Shown here one piece after another: positions 1 through 9,993 of a stretch of DNA of 64,000 nucleotides. A program made the translations under genes and the position numbers. The notes under the pieces are model-generated. The model was not told where the DNA came from, did not search any database, and was given only the letters and a program-made list of their open reading frames with translations. Position 1 is the first letter of the stretch. The number at the start of each line of letters is the position of its first letter. Source of the DNA: Verrucomicrobiota bacterium (GTDB lineage Bacteria; Verrucomicrobiota; Verrucomicrobiia; Verrucomicrobiales; DEV007); NCBI GenBank assembly GCA_963205275.1, contig CAUJIH010000027.1:40095-104094 (forward strand), given 5' to 3'.

Positions 1-183
1 GGAATCATCGCCCAACAAGCATTCTCCCTTGAAAGGGTGTGGCAACCGCATGCGGCAATCGATTGTCACTTCAGGGCTTACACTTCTGGATTATTCTATT
101 CTAGGGACGTTTCTCTAGGCTGGTATTCGACGGGCTCTTAGTCCTAGATTTCGTGTAATCAGCTGAATCCTGTGCCATCCGGA

Positions 184-921
184 TCAGGCCGTTCTTTCGT
201 CGATACGGAAGCCAGGTGTCCAGCCGAGGATTTCTGCTGCTTTCCGGATACAGACGCTGCCGTCATCTTCGGCTATGTTGTAAATGCCCTCTGATCCGTG
301 AGTCACTGCTTTTCGAGCGGCATCGGCTGCGTCATCGACATGCACCGGACCGCCGCTCGGAGCTAGGTCGAAGCCGGTGCCCGGTCCGTAGAGCTTCCCG
401 TAGCGCAAAATGATTCCGGTCAGCGGGGCGGCTAGCACTTGCTGCTCGAGACTCGCTACAGCGCGTGCTGTCATCCCGTAGTCGGGATCGTCTAGACAGA
501 GAGGAGCTTCCTCCGGATAGGGTTGTGGACCGGGCGCGTAGACGAAGGCCAAGCTCTGCGCGATCATACGACTGGCTCCCGCCGCAACCGCTGCAGCGAC
601 AAGATTTTGAGTGCCGACTTCGCGAATCCGGGCATTGCGAATTAATGCCGCAGTCATTTTCGTCGGATCGAGGGCCGGAGGCAGATCGGTCAGTTGGTGG
701 ATCACGATATCCGGCTGTGCTTTTGCTACGATCTCGAGGAGTCGAGGAGCATCGAACACATCTACGATGGCGGGTTCGACTCCGATTTCTTTCAGCATAG
801 GCGCTTTGTCAGCCGAACGGGTCGTGCCTACTACTGTCCAACCGTCCGCAACCAGCAGGCGGCAGAGTCCGCGACCGATCACTCCGCTCGCTCCCGCGAC
901 AAAGATGTTTCCTTTCATCAT
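184..921 (-). CDS. NAD-dependent epimerase/dehydratase family protein (atypical, short)
   Basis: Extended SDR-type Rossmann protein that probably acts on a nucleotide sugar or similar substrate in the cytoplasm; the substrate cannot be read from the sequence. The N-terminus carries the dinucleotide-binding motif GASGVIGRG at about residues 10-18. A C-terminal stretch resembles the substrate-binding part of epimerases (ILRYGKLYGPG; GIYNIAEDDG). At 245 aa it is shorter than usual epimerases (about 300 aa or more). The usual YxxxK catalytic pair is not evident: the YGMTARAV segment has no lysine at the right place. This suggests an atypical SDR. Two adjacent ATG codons could start it. It lies 63 bp downstream of hrpB on the same strand, so co-transcription is possible. 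Confidence 0.8.
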   Translation of the reverse strand: MMKGNIFVAGASGVIGRGLCRLLVADGWTVVGTTRSADKAPMLKEIGVEPAIVDVFDAPRLLEIVAKAQPDIVIHQLTDLPPALDPTKMTAALIRNARIREVGTQNLVAAAVAAGASRMIAQSLAFVYAPGPQPYPEEAPLCLDDPDYGMTARAVASLEQQVLAAPLTGIILRYGKLYGPGTGFDLAPSGGPVHVDDAADAARKAVTHGSEGIYNIAEDDGSVCIRKAAEILGWTPGFRIDERTA

Positions 922-984
922 TCTTTTTCTCGTATCTGTGAAAGTCTATCCTTGAGGCCGGTGGACGGGTCGTCAACAGGACTT

Positions 985-3558
985 TCAAAACTCGGGCCAC
1001 TCGTGTTTCGGATAGCGGCCTCGGAGTTGGGTTCGGATCGCGGGGTAACTGCCCGTCCAGAAGGTGGATAGGTTTTCGGTTACCTGAATCGGGCGGTGAT
1101 TCGGCGCTAGGATCTCGATGACGATGGGAACGCGGCCATCGCAGACAGTGGGCGTATCTCGCCGTCCGAAGATATGCTGGATCAGGACAGAGATGCGAGG
1201 TTTCTCGCCGAGACGGTAGTGAACTCTGGTGGTCCGTCCGTTCGACAGTGCGATTGTTTCGGGAGCCAGTCGATCCAGTGCCGCGACTTGATGCGGCGGA
1301 AGCCACTGGTGGAGGGCCTTCCAAACTGGGCGGTCCTTGATTTGAGAGTAACTGACTGCTCCTTGGCAGATCTGCTCGAGGATGAGGAGCTTTGATTCGT
1401 CGTCGATCAGGGTCAAGCCATAGTCAGGACAGTGTTCGGCGACGAGGGCAATGCGGGCAAACCATAGGTCCACCTTTTCATCCCAGGCTTTGAGATTGAG
1501 TTCGCCCGCGAGCACGCGTTGCGCAAGGAGTAGAGCTGCCTGCTCGCCTGGGGGCTCGCCGCTGACTCGTGATTCGATGACAAGATCGCGGAAGCGACGC
1601 TCTCGTCGCGCTTCGACGCGGCGCTGGCGCTCGTCCCAGAGGGCGCCGTTGTGCTCGTGGAAATCCTGTGGGAAAAGTTGGCGCAACCAGTCTTCCGCGA
1701 TCCGCGTGCAGAGGGATAGCTTTACGGATACGTCTTTGCCTTCGACTTCGATCATCTCACTGGCGATGAAGAGTCCAGCGTCTTTCTCCGAGGCGACGCT
1801 CTCTTTCTCGAGGATTCCGCGTCGTCCTCCGACGACTGCACAGGAAAGGGTGGATGGACTCAGTCGCAGAGCTAGGCGGTCTGAAAAACCGCTGAGAAGA
1901 ATGCGAGCTAATGTCTCTCCGTCTGGTTCACCGAGATCAGATGGATTGAGAGAATCTGCCGGATGACTCCATCGCGAAGCGATCCGGACGAGTTGCTGGC
2001 TAATACGGTCCACATCGCGGGCAGCTCCGGCGTGAATGCCGAGACGTTCGCCGAGTTCGGAGCGGAACTGATTTGTCTCCATTTGTTGCCATGCGCGCAG
2101 GAGAGGCTGGAAGTCGGAGACATCATTTGGCTGAGCGAAGTCAGAGGGCATCAGGTGATCGGAATGGCGCTTCCGGAGCGGGAACAGAGAACGCGCCTGA
2201 GTGAGTGCTACGATGCGGGCGATGGGGAGTAGGCAGTTGCGGCGGGAGGCTTCCAGGAGAATGCGAGCGTAGCGCGGAGGAACTGGAGCCTGCCCCATGA
2301 GATGGCCATCGGGAGTCAGCGATTCATTCTGATCCAATGCTCCGAGTTCCTGCAGTCGGCGAATTGCCTCATCGAGCCCCTTGGGATCGGGAGCCTCGAA
2401 CCAGGGAAAATCGCGAATGGTGCGAACGCCGCTGGAACAGAGAATGAGCACGGCCTCGGTCAGGTCCATGCGCTTGATTTCGGGTGGCGTGGTGAGTTCG
2501 CGCTGCTCGCTTTCCCGCCAGAGTCGGATGGCGACTCCCGGAGCTGTGCGCCCCGCTCGCCCGGCCCTCTGATCGGCGGATGAGAGCGAAATTTTCTCTA
2601 TGTGTAGTGTATTGATTCCCCGCCGGGAGTCGAAGGATGCCCGTCGCTCCAGACCCGAATCGACGACGAGTCGTACTCCGTCGATGGTGATAGAGGTTTC
2701 CGCGACGTTCGTCGCCACGACGATTTTTGGTTTTGTTCCGGATTGAACCGCAGCATCCTGTCGAGCTGGAGGCAGCTCGCCGTGCAGTGCATGGAGGTCG
2801 AATGCGGAACTCCACGAGGCGCGGCGAAGAACATCGAGCGTCTTCTGGATTTCGTATTGTCCAGGCATGAAGACGAGGATGTTTCCCTTCACTCCTGTAT
2901 CCTTTAGATGCTCATGGATCGCTCGTGCTGCGTGATCCCACAATTCGCCGCGGTGACGCTCTCGCGGTGGGGAGTAGAGAATCTCCACTGGGTAGGTTCG
3001 CCCCGAGGAAATGAGATGTCGGGTGGTCGGTCCAAGGTAAGCACAGAGAGGAGCTGTCTCTAGGGTGGCGGACATCGCGATCACCTTCAAATCGGGCCGT
3101 AACGTGCGCTGAACATCGAGACAACGAGCTAGGCTGATGTCGCCGAAAAAGTGTCGTTCGTGGAACTCGTCCAGAACCACGGCCGATATGTCGGCGAGAT
3201 CGGGCTGTTCGAGGAGTTTTCGGATCAGAATCCCTTCCGTAATGAAGCGGACACGGGTTTTGCGCGAGACTGCGGATTCAAAGCGCACCTGATAACCGAT
3301 CTCCTCACCGAGCCGACTCGCTCGCTCTTCGGCGACTCGTGCGGCCAACATTCGAGCGGCGAGACGACGAGGCTGGAGCACGTAGATTTCCCCCGAATCA
3401 CAGAGACCGCTTTCAAGAAGGAATTGGGGAATCTGAGTGGATTTCCCCGAGCCTGTAGGAGCCTCGACGACGATGCGAGCTTGATCCTCTCGCAGGGCAG
3501 CGAGAAAATCAGTCTCGAGTTCGAAAATGGGGAGACGCATCGACGGAAGGAAGATCAC
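985..3558 (-). CDS. hrpB: ATP-dependent helicase HrpB
   Basis: DEAH-box RNA helicase of the HrpB family, 857 aa, close to the usual family length. Domains in order: RecA-like ATPase domain with Walker A APTGSGKST (about residues 33-41), the DEFH motif VLDEFHERH (near residue 130) and SAT motif III; helicase C domain with QRAGRAGRTAPG (motif VI); HA2-like helical domain; and the HrpB-specific C-terminal region ending in RGRYPKHEWPE, a family hallmark. Its cellular role is poorly understood in most bacteria. A second ATG six codons downstream (MRLPIFELE) matches the usual family N-terminus and may be the true start. The 250-bp upstream spacer is shared with the divergent aas-like gene. Confidence 0.95.
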   Translation of the reverse strand: MIFLPSMRLPIFELETDFLAALREDQARIVVEAPTGSGKSTQIPQFLLESGLCDSGEIYVLQPRRLAARMLAARVAEERASRLGEEIGYQVRFESAVSRKTRVRFITEGILIRKLLEQPDLADISAVVLDEFHERHFFGDISLARCLDVQRTLRPDLKVIAMSATLETAPLCAYLGPTTRHLISSGRTYPVEILYSPPRERHRGELWDHAARAIHEHLKDTGVKGNILVFMPGQYEIQKTLDVLRRASWSSAFDLHALHGELPPARQDAAVQSGTKPKIVVATNVAETSITIDGVRLVVDSGLERRASFDSRRGINTLHIEKISLSSADQRAGRAGRTAPGVAIRLWRESEQRELTTPPEIKRMDLTEAVLILCSSGVRTIRDFPWFEAPDPKGLDEAIRRLQELGALDQNESLTPDGHLMGQAPVPPRYARILLEASRRNCLLPIARIVALTQARSLFPLRKRHSDHLMPSDFAQPNDVSDFQPLLRAWQQMETNQFRSELGERLGIHAGAARDVDRISQQLVRIASRWSHPADSLNPSDLGEPDGETLARILLSGFSDRLALRLSPSTLSCAVVGGRRGILEKESVASEKDAGLFIASEMIEVEGKDVSVKLSLCTRIAEDWLRQLFPQDFHEHNGALWDERQRRVEARRERRFRDLVIESRVSGEPPGEQAALLLAQRVLAGELNLKAWDEKVDLWFARIALVAEHCPDYGLTLIDDESKLLILEQICQGAVSYSQIKDRPVWKALHQWLPPHQVAALDRLAPETIALSNGRTTRVHYRLGEKPRISVLIQHIFGRRDTPTVCDGRVPIVIEILAPNHRPIQVTENLSTFWTGSYPAIRTQLRGRYPKHEWPEF

Positions 3559-3756
3559 GGGCGTTTTTGGTACACGGTCGAGGAGAGGAAGCCGAGTGGT
3601 TTCAACGCTGATTTTACGATTTCAAGCTGGTTTGTCGATGGGTTTGCATGAAGTCCGTGCTCAGAAAGTCTGTGGAAAACTCGAATTCATCTCGAGATAC
3701 TTAAATCCGGTTTGATTGCACCTCGTTGAAAATACGATCCTTCTGGACATCCTGAC

Positions 3757-3780
3757 ATCGACTTGTGAAAACGAGTCGAT
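3757..3780. promoter_or_regulatory. Inverted repeat upstream of the aas-like gene
   Basis: Perfect 7-bp inverted repeat ATCGACT / AGTCGAT with a 10-base spacer, ending 30 bp before the aas-like start codon, in the divergent spacer with hrpB. It could be an operator half-site pair or a weak 5'-UTR hairpin. A repeat of this size can also occur by chance, so confidence is low. Confidence 0.3.
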
Positions 3781-3810
3781 ATTTCGGAAAAGCAAGGCAC
3801 ATTCCCTGAT

Positions 3811-5964
3811 ATGAGCCAGCGCGACTTACTCGAATTGCACGGTGAAGAGAACATTCCCGCTGGCGGAGTTCTCATCATTCCCAATCGACTCTCCTTTCAG
3901 GATTTGCTCCATCTGGAAAAGTATTTTCAGGGACGGAAAGTCGCGTATCTGTTTGATCGAGGATTCACCTATGATCCGCCTCTCCGAGGCAGGATTGAAA
4001 AAAACGGCACTGCGATCATCGAATTTTCTTCGAACGAGGAGGCAAAGGATTCCTTCAAAAAAGTGCTTCATCAGCATCTGGGAGAAGATGGGCTGGCGAT
4101 TTTCGTGCCGGGCATCGTAAAGGTAAATCCGGCCCAGATCATGACGGTTCCGTCTGCGGTTCTCCGTTTTTTGACTTCGTCCGGAGCGCCGGTGTTGCCG
4201 TTGTTCATCGATCATCCGGAGGAGACTTGCCTCCGAGTGGAGTCTCGGTCGGACATTGAGCGGGTCGTATTTTCCTTCGGATCGCTCCTTCAGCGCGAAG
4301 CTGCGAATCTGGCGAATTATACGGAAAATTTTCTGATTGCCTCTGAAACTGCGTTTTCGGCTCGTCCTCTTTTGAAGAGTCACCTCGCTTGGGAGATTCT
4401 AAAGGGGCTGAAGAGATGTGGAAAATCGGCAGAAATCTTCGACGGGAATGACGATAGCAGCCTTTCCTACGACAGACTGCTGGCAGCGGCGATGGTGCTC
4501 TCCCGAGCGATCCGGAAAGCCACGCAGAAGAAGCGCGTGGCGATCATTCTCCCGCCGGGCAAAGCGGGAATTCTGGCTAACCTGGGCGTGTTGTTCGCAG
4601 GGAAAGTGCCCGTCAATCTGAACTTTACCGCCGGAGAGCGGGCCATCAAATCCTGTATCGAACAGGCGAATTTGGATTGTTTTATTTCCGCTCAGCGGTT
4701 CATGAAGCGCTACTCTTCTTTTCCTTGGCCGGAAGAGGGAAATATGATGTTGCTGGATCGCATGCTCCCCGGATGGAAGGTTCAAATCGGTCTGTGTTAC
4801 GCTCTATCGAAAATTCTGCCTGCGTCGATGCTGGCTCGAATTCTGGGCATTCCTAGGGAGGGTGGGCATGAGGAGGCCGTTCTGCTGTTCACGAGTGGTA
4901 GTTCCGGCGATCCAAAGGGTGTAGTTTTATCTCATCGGAACCTATTGGCGAATGTGAACCAGTTCGGTGCCCGAATCGATCTGCATCCGTATGACAAGGT
5001 CCTGGGCTGTCTCCCGCTCTTTCACAGCTTCGGCTGCGCCGTAACGATGTGGTATCCTCTGTTGGAAGGAATCAGTGTAGTAACTTACCCCAATCCTCTC
5101 GATACAGGAAAGTTGGCAGAACTGATCGAGCAACACTCGGTCCGGCTACTATTGGCGACCCCTACTTTTCTGCGAGGATATCTCCGGAAGGCGACGAAGG
5201 AGCAACTCGCTCCCCTAAAGTTGGTGATCACAGGTGCAGAGAAGCTCCCTCCGGCGATTGCGGAGGCATTCGAAGAGAGATTCGGCAAATGCGTGCTTGA
5301 GGGATATGGCCTCACAGAGACCGCCCCCGTGACCAATGTGAATCTTCCGGACGTCGATGGAGCGAACGATCCGTGCTGTCCGGTTTTACCGAATCACCGA
5401 TTTGGATCCGTGGGTCTCCTGATCCCCGGCATAGCTGTCAGGATCACCGATCCGGATACGCAGGAGCCGCTTCCCTTACATCAGCGGGGGATCATCTGGT
5501 TCCGTGGGGCGAATGTGTTCGAGGGCTACCTCGAGCAGCCAGAGAAGACGAGGGATGTGATCAAGAATGGCTGGTTTCGTACGGGCGATCTTGGTCGCTT
5601 GGATGAGGACGGATTTCTCTACATCGAAGGGCGACTGTCGCGGTTCTCCAAGATCGGAGGGGAAATGGTGCCACATGAGACCGTCGAGGATCTGATTAAT
5701 CAGGCGATGAAGCATTCTGAGGATGAGCGAGTGATCGCTGTGACGGGAGTGCCGGATGAAGCGAAGGGGGAAGCCCTAGTTCTCCTGAGTGCCGATCCAG
5801 ATACTGATATTAACGAACTGCGGAGCAGGCTCACCGAGGAAGGTATCCCGACGTTGTGGATTCCTAAAAAAGTGATTTCCGTGGAGAAGATTCCGATTTT
5901 GGCATCCGGAAAGCTGGATATCAAAGCCTGTGAGGAGATCGCTCGGAATGACGGAATTCAATAG
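3811..5964 (+). CDS. Aas-like fusion: degenerate PlsC-type acyltransferase + AMP-binding acyl-ACP synthetase
   Basis: 717 aa, almost the length of E. coli Aas (2-acylglycerophosphoethanolamine acyltransferase / acyl-ACP synthetase), and the same domain order. Residues about 1-200 align in layout with PlsC, but the HX4D block reads PNRLSFQD (residues 24-31), with Arg where the catalytic His is expected. The later FPEG-type block reads FVPGIVK. The acyltransferase half is therefore probably not catalytic. Residues about 220-717 form an intact AMP-forming synthetase: P-loop-like FTSGSSGDPKG (about 360), GYGLTETAP (about 498), and a C-terminal catalytic lysine region LASGKLD. Likely role: activating fatty acids to acyl-ACP at the membrane. 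It is monocistronic, with hppA 150 bp downstream. Confidence 0.85.
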   Translation: MSQRDLLELHGEENIPAGGVLIIPNRLSFQDLLHLEKYFQGRKVAYLFDRGFTYDPPLRGRIEKNGTAIIEFSSNEEAKDSFKKVLHQHLGEDGLAIFVPGIVKVNPAQIMTVPSAVLRFLTSSGAPVLPLFIDHPEETCLRVESRSDIERVVFSFGSLLQREAANLANYTENFLIASETAFSARPLLKSHLAWEILKGLKRCGKSAEIFDGNDDSSLSYDRLLAAAMVLSRAIRKATQKKRVAIILPPGKAGILANLGVLFAGKVPVNLNFTAGERAIKSCIEQANLDCFISAQRFMKRYSSFPWPEEGNMMLLDRMLPGWKVQIGLCYALSKILPASMLARILGIPREGGHEEAVLLFTSGSSGDPKGVVLSHRNLLANVNQFGARIDLHPYDKVLGCLPLFHSFGCAVTMWYPLLEGISVVTYPNPLDTGKLAELIEQHSVRLLLATPTFLRGYLRKATKEQLAPLKLVITGAEKLPPAIAEAFEERFGKCVLEGYGLTETAPVTNVNLPDVDGANDPCCPVLPNHRFGSVGLLIPGIAVRITDPDTQEPLPLHQRGIIWFRGANVFEGYLEQPEKTRDVIKNGWFRTGDLGRLDEDGFLYIEGRLSRFSKIGGEMVPHETVEDLINQAMKHSEDERVIAVTGVPDEAKGEALVLLSADPDTDINELRSRLTEEGIPTLWIPKKVISVEKIPILASGKLDIKACEEIARNDGIQ

Positions 5965-5970
5965 GAAATT

Positions 5971-5988
5971 CAAGGGGATTCTCCCTTG
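5971..5988 (+). terminator. Possible hairpin after the aas-like gene
   Basis: CAAGGG-gattct-CCCTTG, a 6-bp perfect stem starting 7 bp after the stop codon. No T-run follows, so it does not look like a canonical intrinsic terminator. It could protect the 3' end of the transcript. Confidence 0.35.
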
Positions 5989-6117
5989 TAGCAGAGAAAG
6001 TGAAAGAGGATGGCGGTGAATTTTTTCGATCCTATCCTTGCATTATTGTTTAATTTCGCCATCCTTCCCCCTTTCTAAACTTTACCCACCCCGATACTAT
6101 CCTTCAACGAACTCGTA

Positions 6118-8295
6118 ATGAATTTGCTTGTGATTTCTCTCCCCTGCTTTGGTGTTCTGGCTCTGGCTTATACCTTCTGGCGCTCTGCCTGGATTGAAAA
6201 GCAGGATCCTGGATCGGACCGAATGAAACAGATCGGCGGCTTCATCAGTGAAGGGGCGATGGCTTTCTTGCGTGCTGAATATAAGGTTCTCGCGATCTTT
6301 GTTCTCTGTGTGGCGGGTTTACTGATTTTCGGTGGACTGAAAGACCCAGTGAATAGCTCGCCGTTTGTGGCTTTGTCCTTCGTGGTGGGAGCTCTCTGTT
6401 CCGCATTAGCAGGGTTCATCGGGATGCGTGTCGCTACGAAAGCGAACTACCGCACGACGCAGGGAGCGCGAGTCAGCTTGGGTGAGGGACTGAAGATTGC
6501 CTTTGCGGGTGGTTCGGTTATGGGCATGGGGGTCGTGGGACTCGGCTTACTCGGGCTGGGAATTCTGTTCGCGATTTTTTATCATCAGATCGGAAATGAT
6601 GCGACTTCGGTGGCTCGGGTCATGACCATCGTCACTGGTTTCTCTTTTGGGGCTTCTTCCATCGCGCTCTTCGCTCGTGTCGGTGGAGGAATTTATACGA
6701 AAGCTGCGGATGTCGGAGCGGACTTGGTCGGAAAGGTAGAGGAGGGGATTCCGGAGGATCACCCGCTGAATCCAGCGACCATTGCTGACAATGTGGGCGA
6801 TAACGTCGGCGATGTGGCCGGAATGGGTGCCGACCTCTTTGAATCCTACGTGGGGGCGATTATCGGCACCATGGTGATCGGGGCAACCTTCGTCGGACTA
6901 TCGGAGTTCTCGAACATGCCTCTGGGCGGAGTTCTCTTGCCCATGCTCCTTTCTGGACTTGGAATCGTAGCGTCCATCATCGGTGCTCTACTGGTGCGAG
7001 TGAAGGAGGGTGGAGATCCTCAAAAGGCGCTGAATTTTGGCGAAATTGTGGCAGGTGTGATTCTTCTCGTCGGGACGTGGATTATTGTGAGACAATTGCT
7101 GCCGGAGAAATGGACGGTGGAGGGGCATGACTATAGTGCGATCGGTGTTTTTGGATCGATTGCGGTGGGGCTCGTAGCGGGTATTGCGATCGGCTATGTC
7201 ACGGAATATTATACGGGAACGGATAAGAAGCCGGTGCTTGGAATCGTGAGGAAATCCTTGACCGGGTCGGCGACTAATATCATCGCTGGTCTAGGAGTGG
7301 GGATGATGTCCACTGCGATTCCAGTGATCCTGCTGGCGGTGGCGATCCTTGTTTCCTATCAATGGGCGGGCTTGTACGGCATTGCGATCGCTGCGGTGGG
7401 AATGTTGGCCAATACGGGAATTCAGCTTGCCGTGGATGCCTACGGACCAATTTCGGACAACGCGGGCGGAATCGCCCAGATGAGCGAGTTGCCAGAGGAG
7501 GTGCGCGAACGCACAGATAAGCTCGATGCAGTCGGCAATACGACCGCAGCGATCGGAAAAGGTTTTGCCATCGGCTCTGCGGCGCTGACGGCGCTGGCTC
7601 TTTTCGCCGCCTTTAAGACGACTTGGGAGGCGACGCATGGGGCAAAGCTCGTGATTGAGATTACGGATCCGCGTGTTGTGGCTGCTTTGCTGGTCGGGGC
7701 GATGCTGCCTTTCCTATTCTCCGCCTTCTCCATGGAGGCAGTCGGACGAGCTGCGATGTCGATGATTGAAGAAGTGCGACGCCAGTTTCATCAGATCCCC
7801 GAGTTGGAAAAAGGATTGGCAGCGATGAATCGCAACGAGGGGAAAAATGTCAGCGAATGGTCTGATGCGGATCGACATGATTACGATATCGCTCTCAAGA
7901 GCGCGGAGTATGGGAAGTGCGTAGAGATTTCTACGAAGGCGGCAATTCGGGAAATGGTGAAGCCCGGCATTCTGGCCGTGGCAGCTCCTGTAGGGGTTGG
8001 CTTCCTCGGCGGGCCTGAGATGCTCGGTGGAATGCTCGCAGGAGTTACGGCGAGCGGAGTTCTGCTGGCGCTCTTCCAATCGAATGCTGGTGGGGCTTGG
8101 GACAATGCGAAGAAGATGATCGAAGGTGGAGTCGTCGTGGAAGGGCAGCGATTAGGGAAGGGAACTCTTGCACATAAAGCAGCGGTGGTAGGTGATACTG
8201 TGGGCGATCCTTTCAAGGATACCTCAGGGCCCTCACTGAATATCTTGCTCAAGCTGATGAGCGTCGTGGCCTTAGTGATCGCCTCGATGATCTGA
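6118..8295 (+). CDS. hppA: Membrane-bound, ion-pumping pyrophosphatase (K+-dependent type)
   Basis: Integral membrane pyrophosphatase, 725 aa with about 16 predicted membrane helices, coupling PPi hydrolysis to H+ and/or Na+ export. The PPi-binding signature [19 protein letters not shown] lies near residue 198, followed by [20 protein letters not shown]. The C-terminal region has [17 protein letters not shown]. The motif near residue 472 reads [10 protein letters not shown]. Alanine and glycine at the two discriminating positions are what K+-dependent enzymes carry, whereas K+-independent ones have Lys and Thr. Sequence alone does not settle H+ versus Na+ pumping. A monocistronic arrangement is likely. 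No strong Shine-Dalgarno sequence is seen before the ATG. Confidence 0.95.
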   Translation: MNLLVISLPCFGVLALAYTFWRSAWIEKQDPGSDRMKQIGGFISEGAMAFLRAEYKVLAIFVLCVAGLLIFGGLKDPVNSSPFVALSFVVGALCSALAGFIGMRVATKANYRTTQGARVSLGEGLKIAFAGGSVMGMGVVGLGLLGLGILFAIFYHQIGNDATSVARVMTIVTGFSFGASSIALFARVGGGIYTKAADVGADLVGKVEEGIPEDHPLNPATIADNVGDNVGDVAGMGADLFESYVGAIIGTMVIGATFVGLSEFSNMPLGGVLLPMLLSGLGIVASIIGALLVRVKEGGDPQKALNFGEIVAGVILLVGTWIIVRQLLPEKWTVEGHDYSAIGVFGSIAVGLVAGIAIGYVTEYYTGTDKKPVLGIVRKSLTGSATNIIAGLGVGMMSTAIPVILLAVAILVSYQWAGLYGIAIAAVGMLANTGIQLAVDAYGPISDNAGGIAQMSELPEEVRERTDKLDAVGNTTAAIGKGFAIGSAALTALALFAAFKTTWEATHGAKLVIEITDPRVVAALLVGAMLPFLFSAFSMEAVGRAAMSMIEEVRRQFHQIPELEKGLAAMNRNEGKNVSEWSDADRHDYDIALKSAEYGKCVEISTKAAIREMVKPGILAVAAPVGVGFLGGPEMLGGMLAGVTASGVLLALFQSNAGGAWDNAKKMIEGGVVVEGQRLGKGTLAHKAAVVGDTVGDPFKDTSGPSLNILLKLMSVVALVIASMI

Positions 8296-8358
8296 AGCGC
8301 TCTTTCGACAGAAAAGCATTGCGAGCGGCGCGGAACATGGTGAACTTGCGCCACGAGC

Positions 8359-9993
8359 ATGTACCCCACGTCGAGTCAGCACGAGTCTGTGTCCCAGAGA
8401 CGAGAGTCGCCGGAGAGATCGCGGCGAAAGAAGTTGCGCTGGGATTTGGCTGCGCTGATCGATCTGGAAGCTTATCAGGCAGCTGATGAGAATGAAGATC
8501 GTCAGAAACTGAAACAGAGAGATCGTGCGTTTTATCTGGCGGAATCCTTCAATTCTGCGGTGGATCGGGGTGTGGTTCTACGGCGGTGGGTGGAAAGTCG
8601 CAGGGAGGAGAATCGAGAGAAGAATTCTGGTCAGATATCCTCCAGCACCGGAGAACTGACGGAAGAGATTTGGCGCAAGGTTCGCCGATGGGGAGGGTAT
8701 GGCTGTATACTCCTAGGTGGTCTTTACACATGGGGCGCGCTGAATGTAACGGGACGCCAGGTGAATGTGACGCTGTTTTGGACGGTAGCCGTGTGTCTTC
8801 CGCTGTTCCTTACAGTTCTTGGAACGCTCTCGCTGCTGAATCGAAAAGGTCGGAGAGGCGGCGGAGTGATTGCCCCACTGCTCAGGGATTTCGCTCTGAA
8901 AAAGGCTCAGGAGGCCGCCCGTCTCCTGAGACAACGAATTTCATCGGAAAATGCCCAAAGGGCGGAAGAGTTGCACGGTCTGGTGCGGCGCTATTTGGCA
9001 GGACACGAGGGAGTATTGCGGGTTTACACCATCCATCTGGGATATTCTCTGAGCTTGGGCTTTGCGATGGGAATCGTGCTCGCGATAGTCTTGTTTCGCC
9101 TAGTTTCGTATCAAGATTACGGCTGGCAGACGCATACGGGCTGGCTGACGGCGGAGCGAATGCACGACATCGTGGAGGATGTGGCCCGTCCGTGGTCCTG
9201 GATCGATGGTTTTGGCGACGGGCATGGCTTTCCGAATCTGGAGCAGACAGAGGCGACTCGAATCTATCGGAATCAGCCACTATTGCAGCCACAGCCGACG
9301 GCCAGCGAAGCCTGGTCGGCTTTTCTGCTGGGGAGCGCTCTCGGTTATGTCTTTTTCCCTCGATTGTTCTTGTTTCTGATCGCCGGGATTCGGGTAAGGC
9401 GAATCGTGTCGATGGAGGATTTTTCGAAATACGACGCCCTATGGCGGAGAATGACGGTGGCGACTGTCGAGATTGCCCCCCCTTCTCCAGAGGAGGAAGT
9501 CGAGCTTCCAGCAGGGAAACAAATCAGATCGGTCACCGAAGCTGAGCCGCCCGGAATTTCTGCGACTGAGAGCCTTCTGCTGCTCCCTTCTGACAATGAA
9601 AGGCTTCCCGATATGGAGAGATTGCGGGCTGGACTCATTCAGGAGCACAGTCTTGATTTCGGCGCTTCAGAAATTTTGCCTTCTTTGCCTTCAGCGCGCC
9701 GCGACTTGATCACGCAGTTGGCAGGTCGTGAGATTCATCGGATCGTGCTGGTGCAGGAGGTGTTTCAGGTTCCGACAGATAGCTTGCTGAAGCTCTTGAA
9801 GGCGTTTCGAAGCGAGATCCGTGGAGTTTTTCTACATATCGTGCTACTGGGCAGTGGAGAAATCGATGAAAATTACCGTACCGCATGGAATGCCCGACTT
9901 CGTTCTCTAGGTGATGCCCGATTGTTGTGGCACGAGTTAGTGATCCCGCAGGAGAATACGACAGCGAATTTGAGCGGAGGGGGGGAAGCATGA
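8359..9993 (+). CDS. DUF2868 family membrane protein
   Basis: 544-aa membrane protein of the DUF2868 family, which is commonly found next to a DUF3482 GTPase; function unknown. A charged N-terminal region (about residues 1-110) is followed by two hydrophobic segments (near [17 protein letters not shown] and [14 protein letters not shown]). After a soluble stretch come two more ([17 protein letters not shown] and [18 protein letters not shown]), then a soluble C-terminal domain of about 190 aa. The stop codon overlaps the start of the DUF3482 gene (ATGA), so the two are translationally coupled and likely work together at the inner membrane. The N-terminus ('[17 protein letters not shown]') fits the family, so the first ATG is accepted. 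Confidence 0.8.
   Translation: MYPTSSQHESVSQRRESPERSRRKKLRWDLAALIDLEAYQAADENEDRQKLKQRDRAFYLAESFNSAVDRGVVLRRWVESRREENREKNSGQISSSTGELTEEIWRKVRRWGGYGCILLGGLYTWGALNVTGRQVNVTLFWTVAVCLPLFLTVLGTLSLLNRKGRRGGGVIAPLLRDFALKKAQEAARLLRQRISSENAQRAEELHGLVRRYLAGHEGVLRVYTIHLGYSLSLGFAMGIVLAIVLFRLVSYQDYGWQTHTGWLTAERMHDIVEDVARPWSWIDGFGDGHGFPNLEQTEATRIYRNQPLLQPQPTASEAWSAFLLGSALGYVFFPRLFLFLIAGIRVRRIVSMEDFSKYDALWRRMTVATVEIAPPSPEEEVELPAGKQIRSVTEAEPPGISATESLLLLPSDNERLPDMERLRAGLIQEHSLDFGASEILPSLPSARRDLITQLAGREIHRIVLVQEVFQVPTDSLLKLLKAFRSEIRGVFLHIVLLGSGEIDENYRTAWNARLRSLGDARLLWHELVIPQENTTANLSGGGEA

Noticed and set aside
1-183. Possible gene end at the left edge of the window
   Set aside because: No reading frame with recognisable sequence; treated as intergenic.
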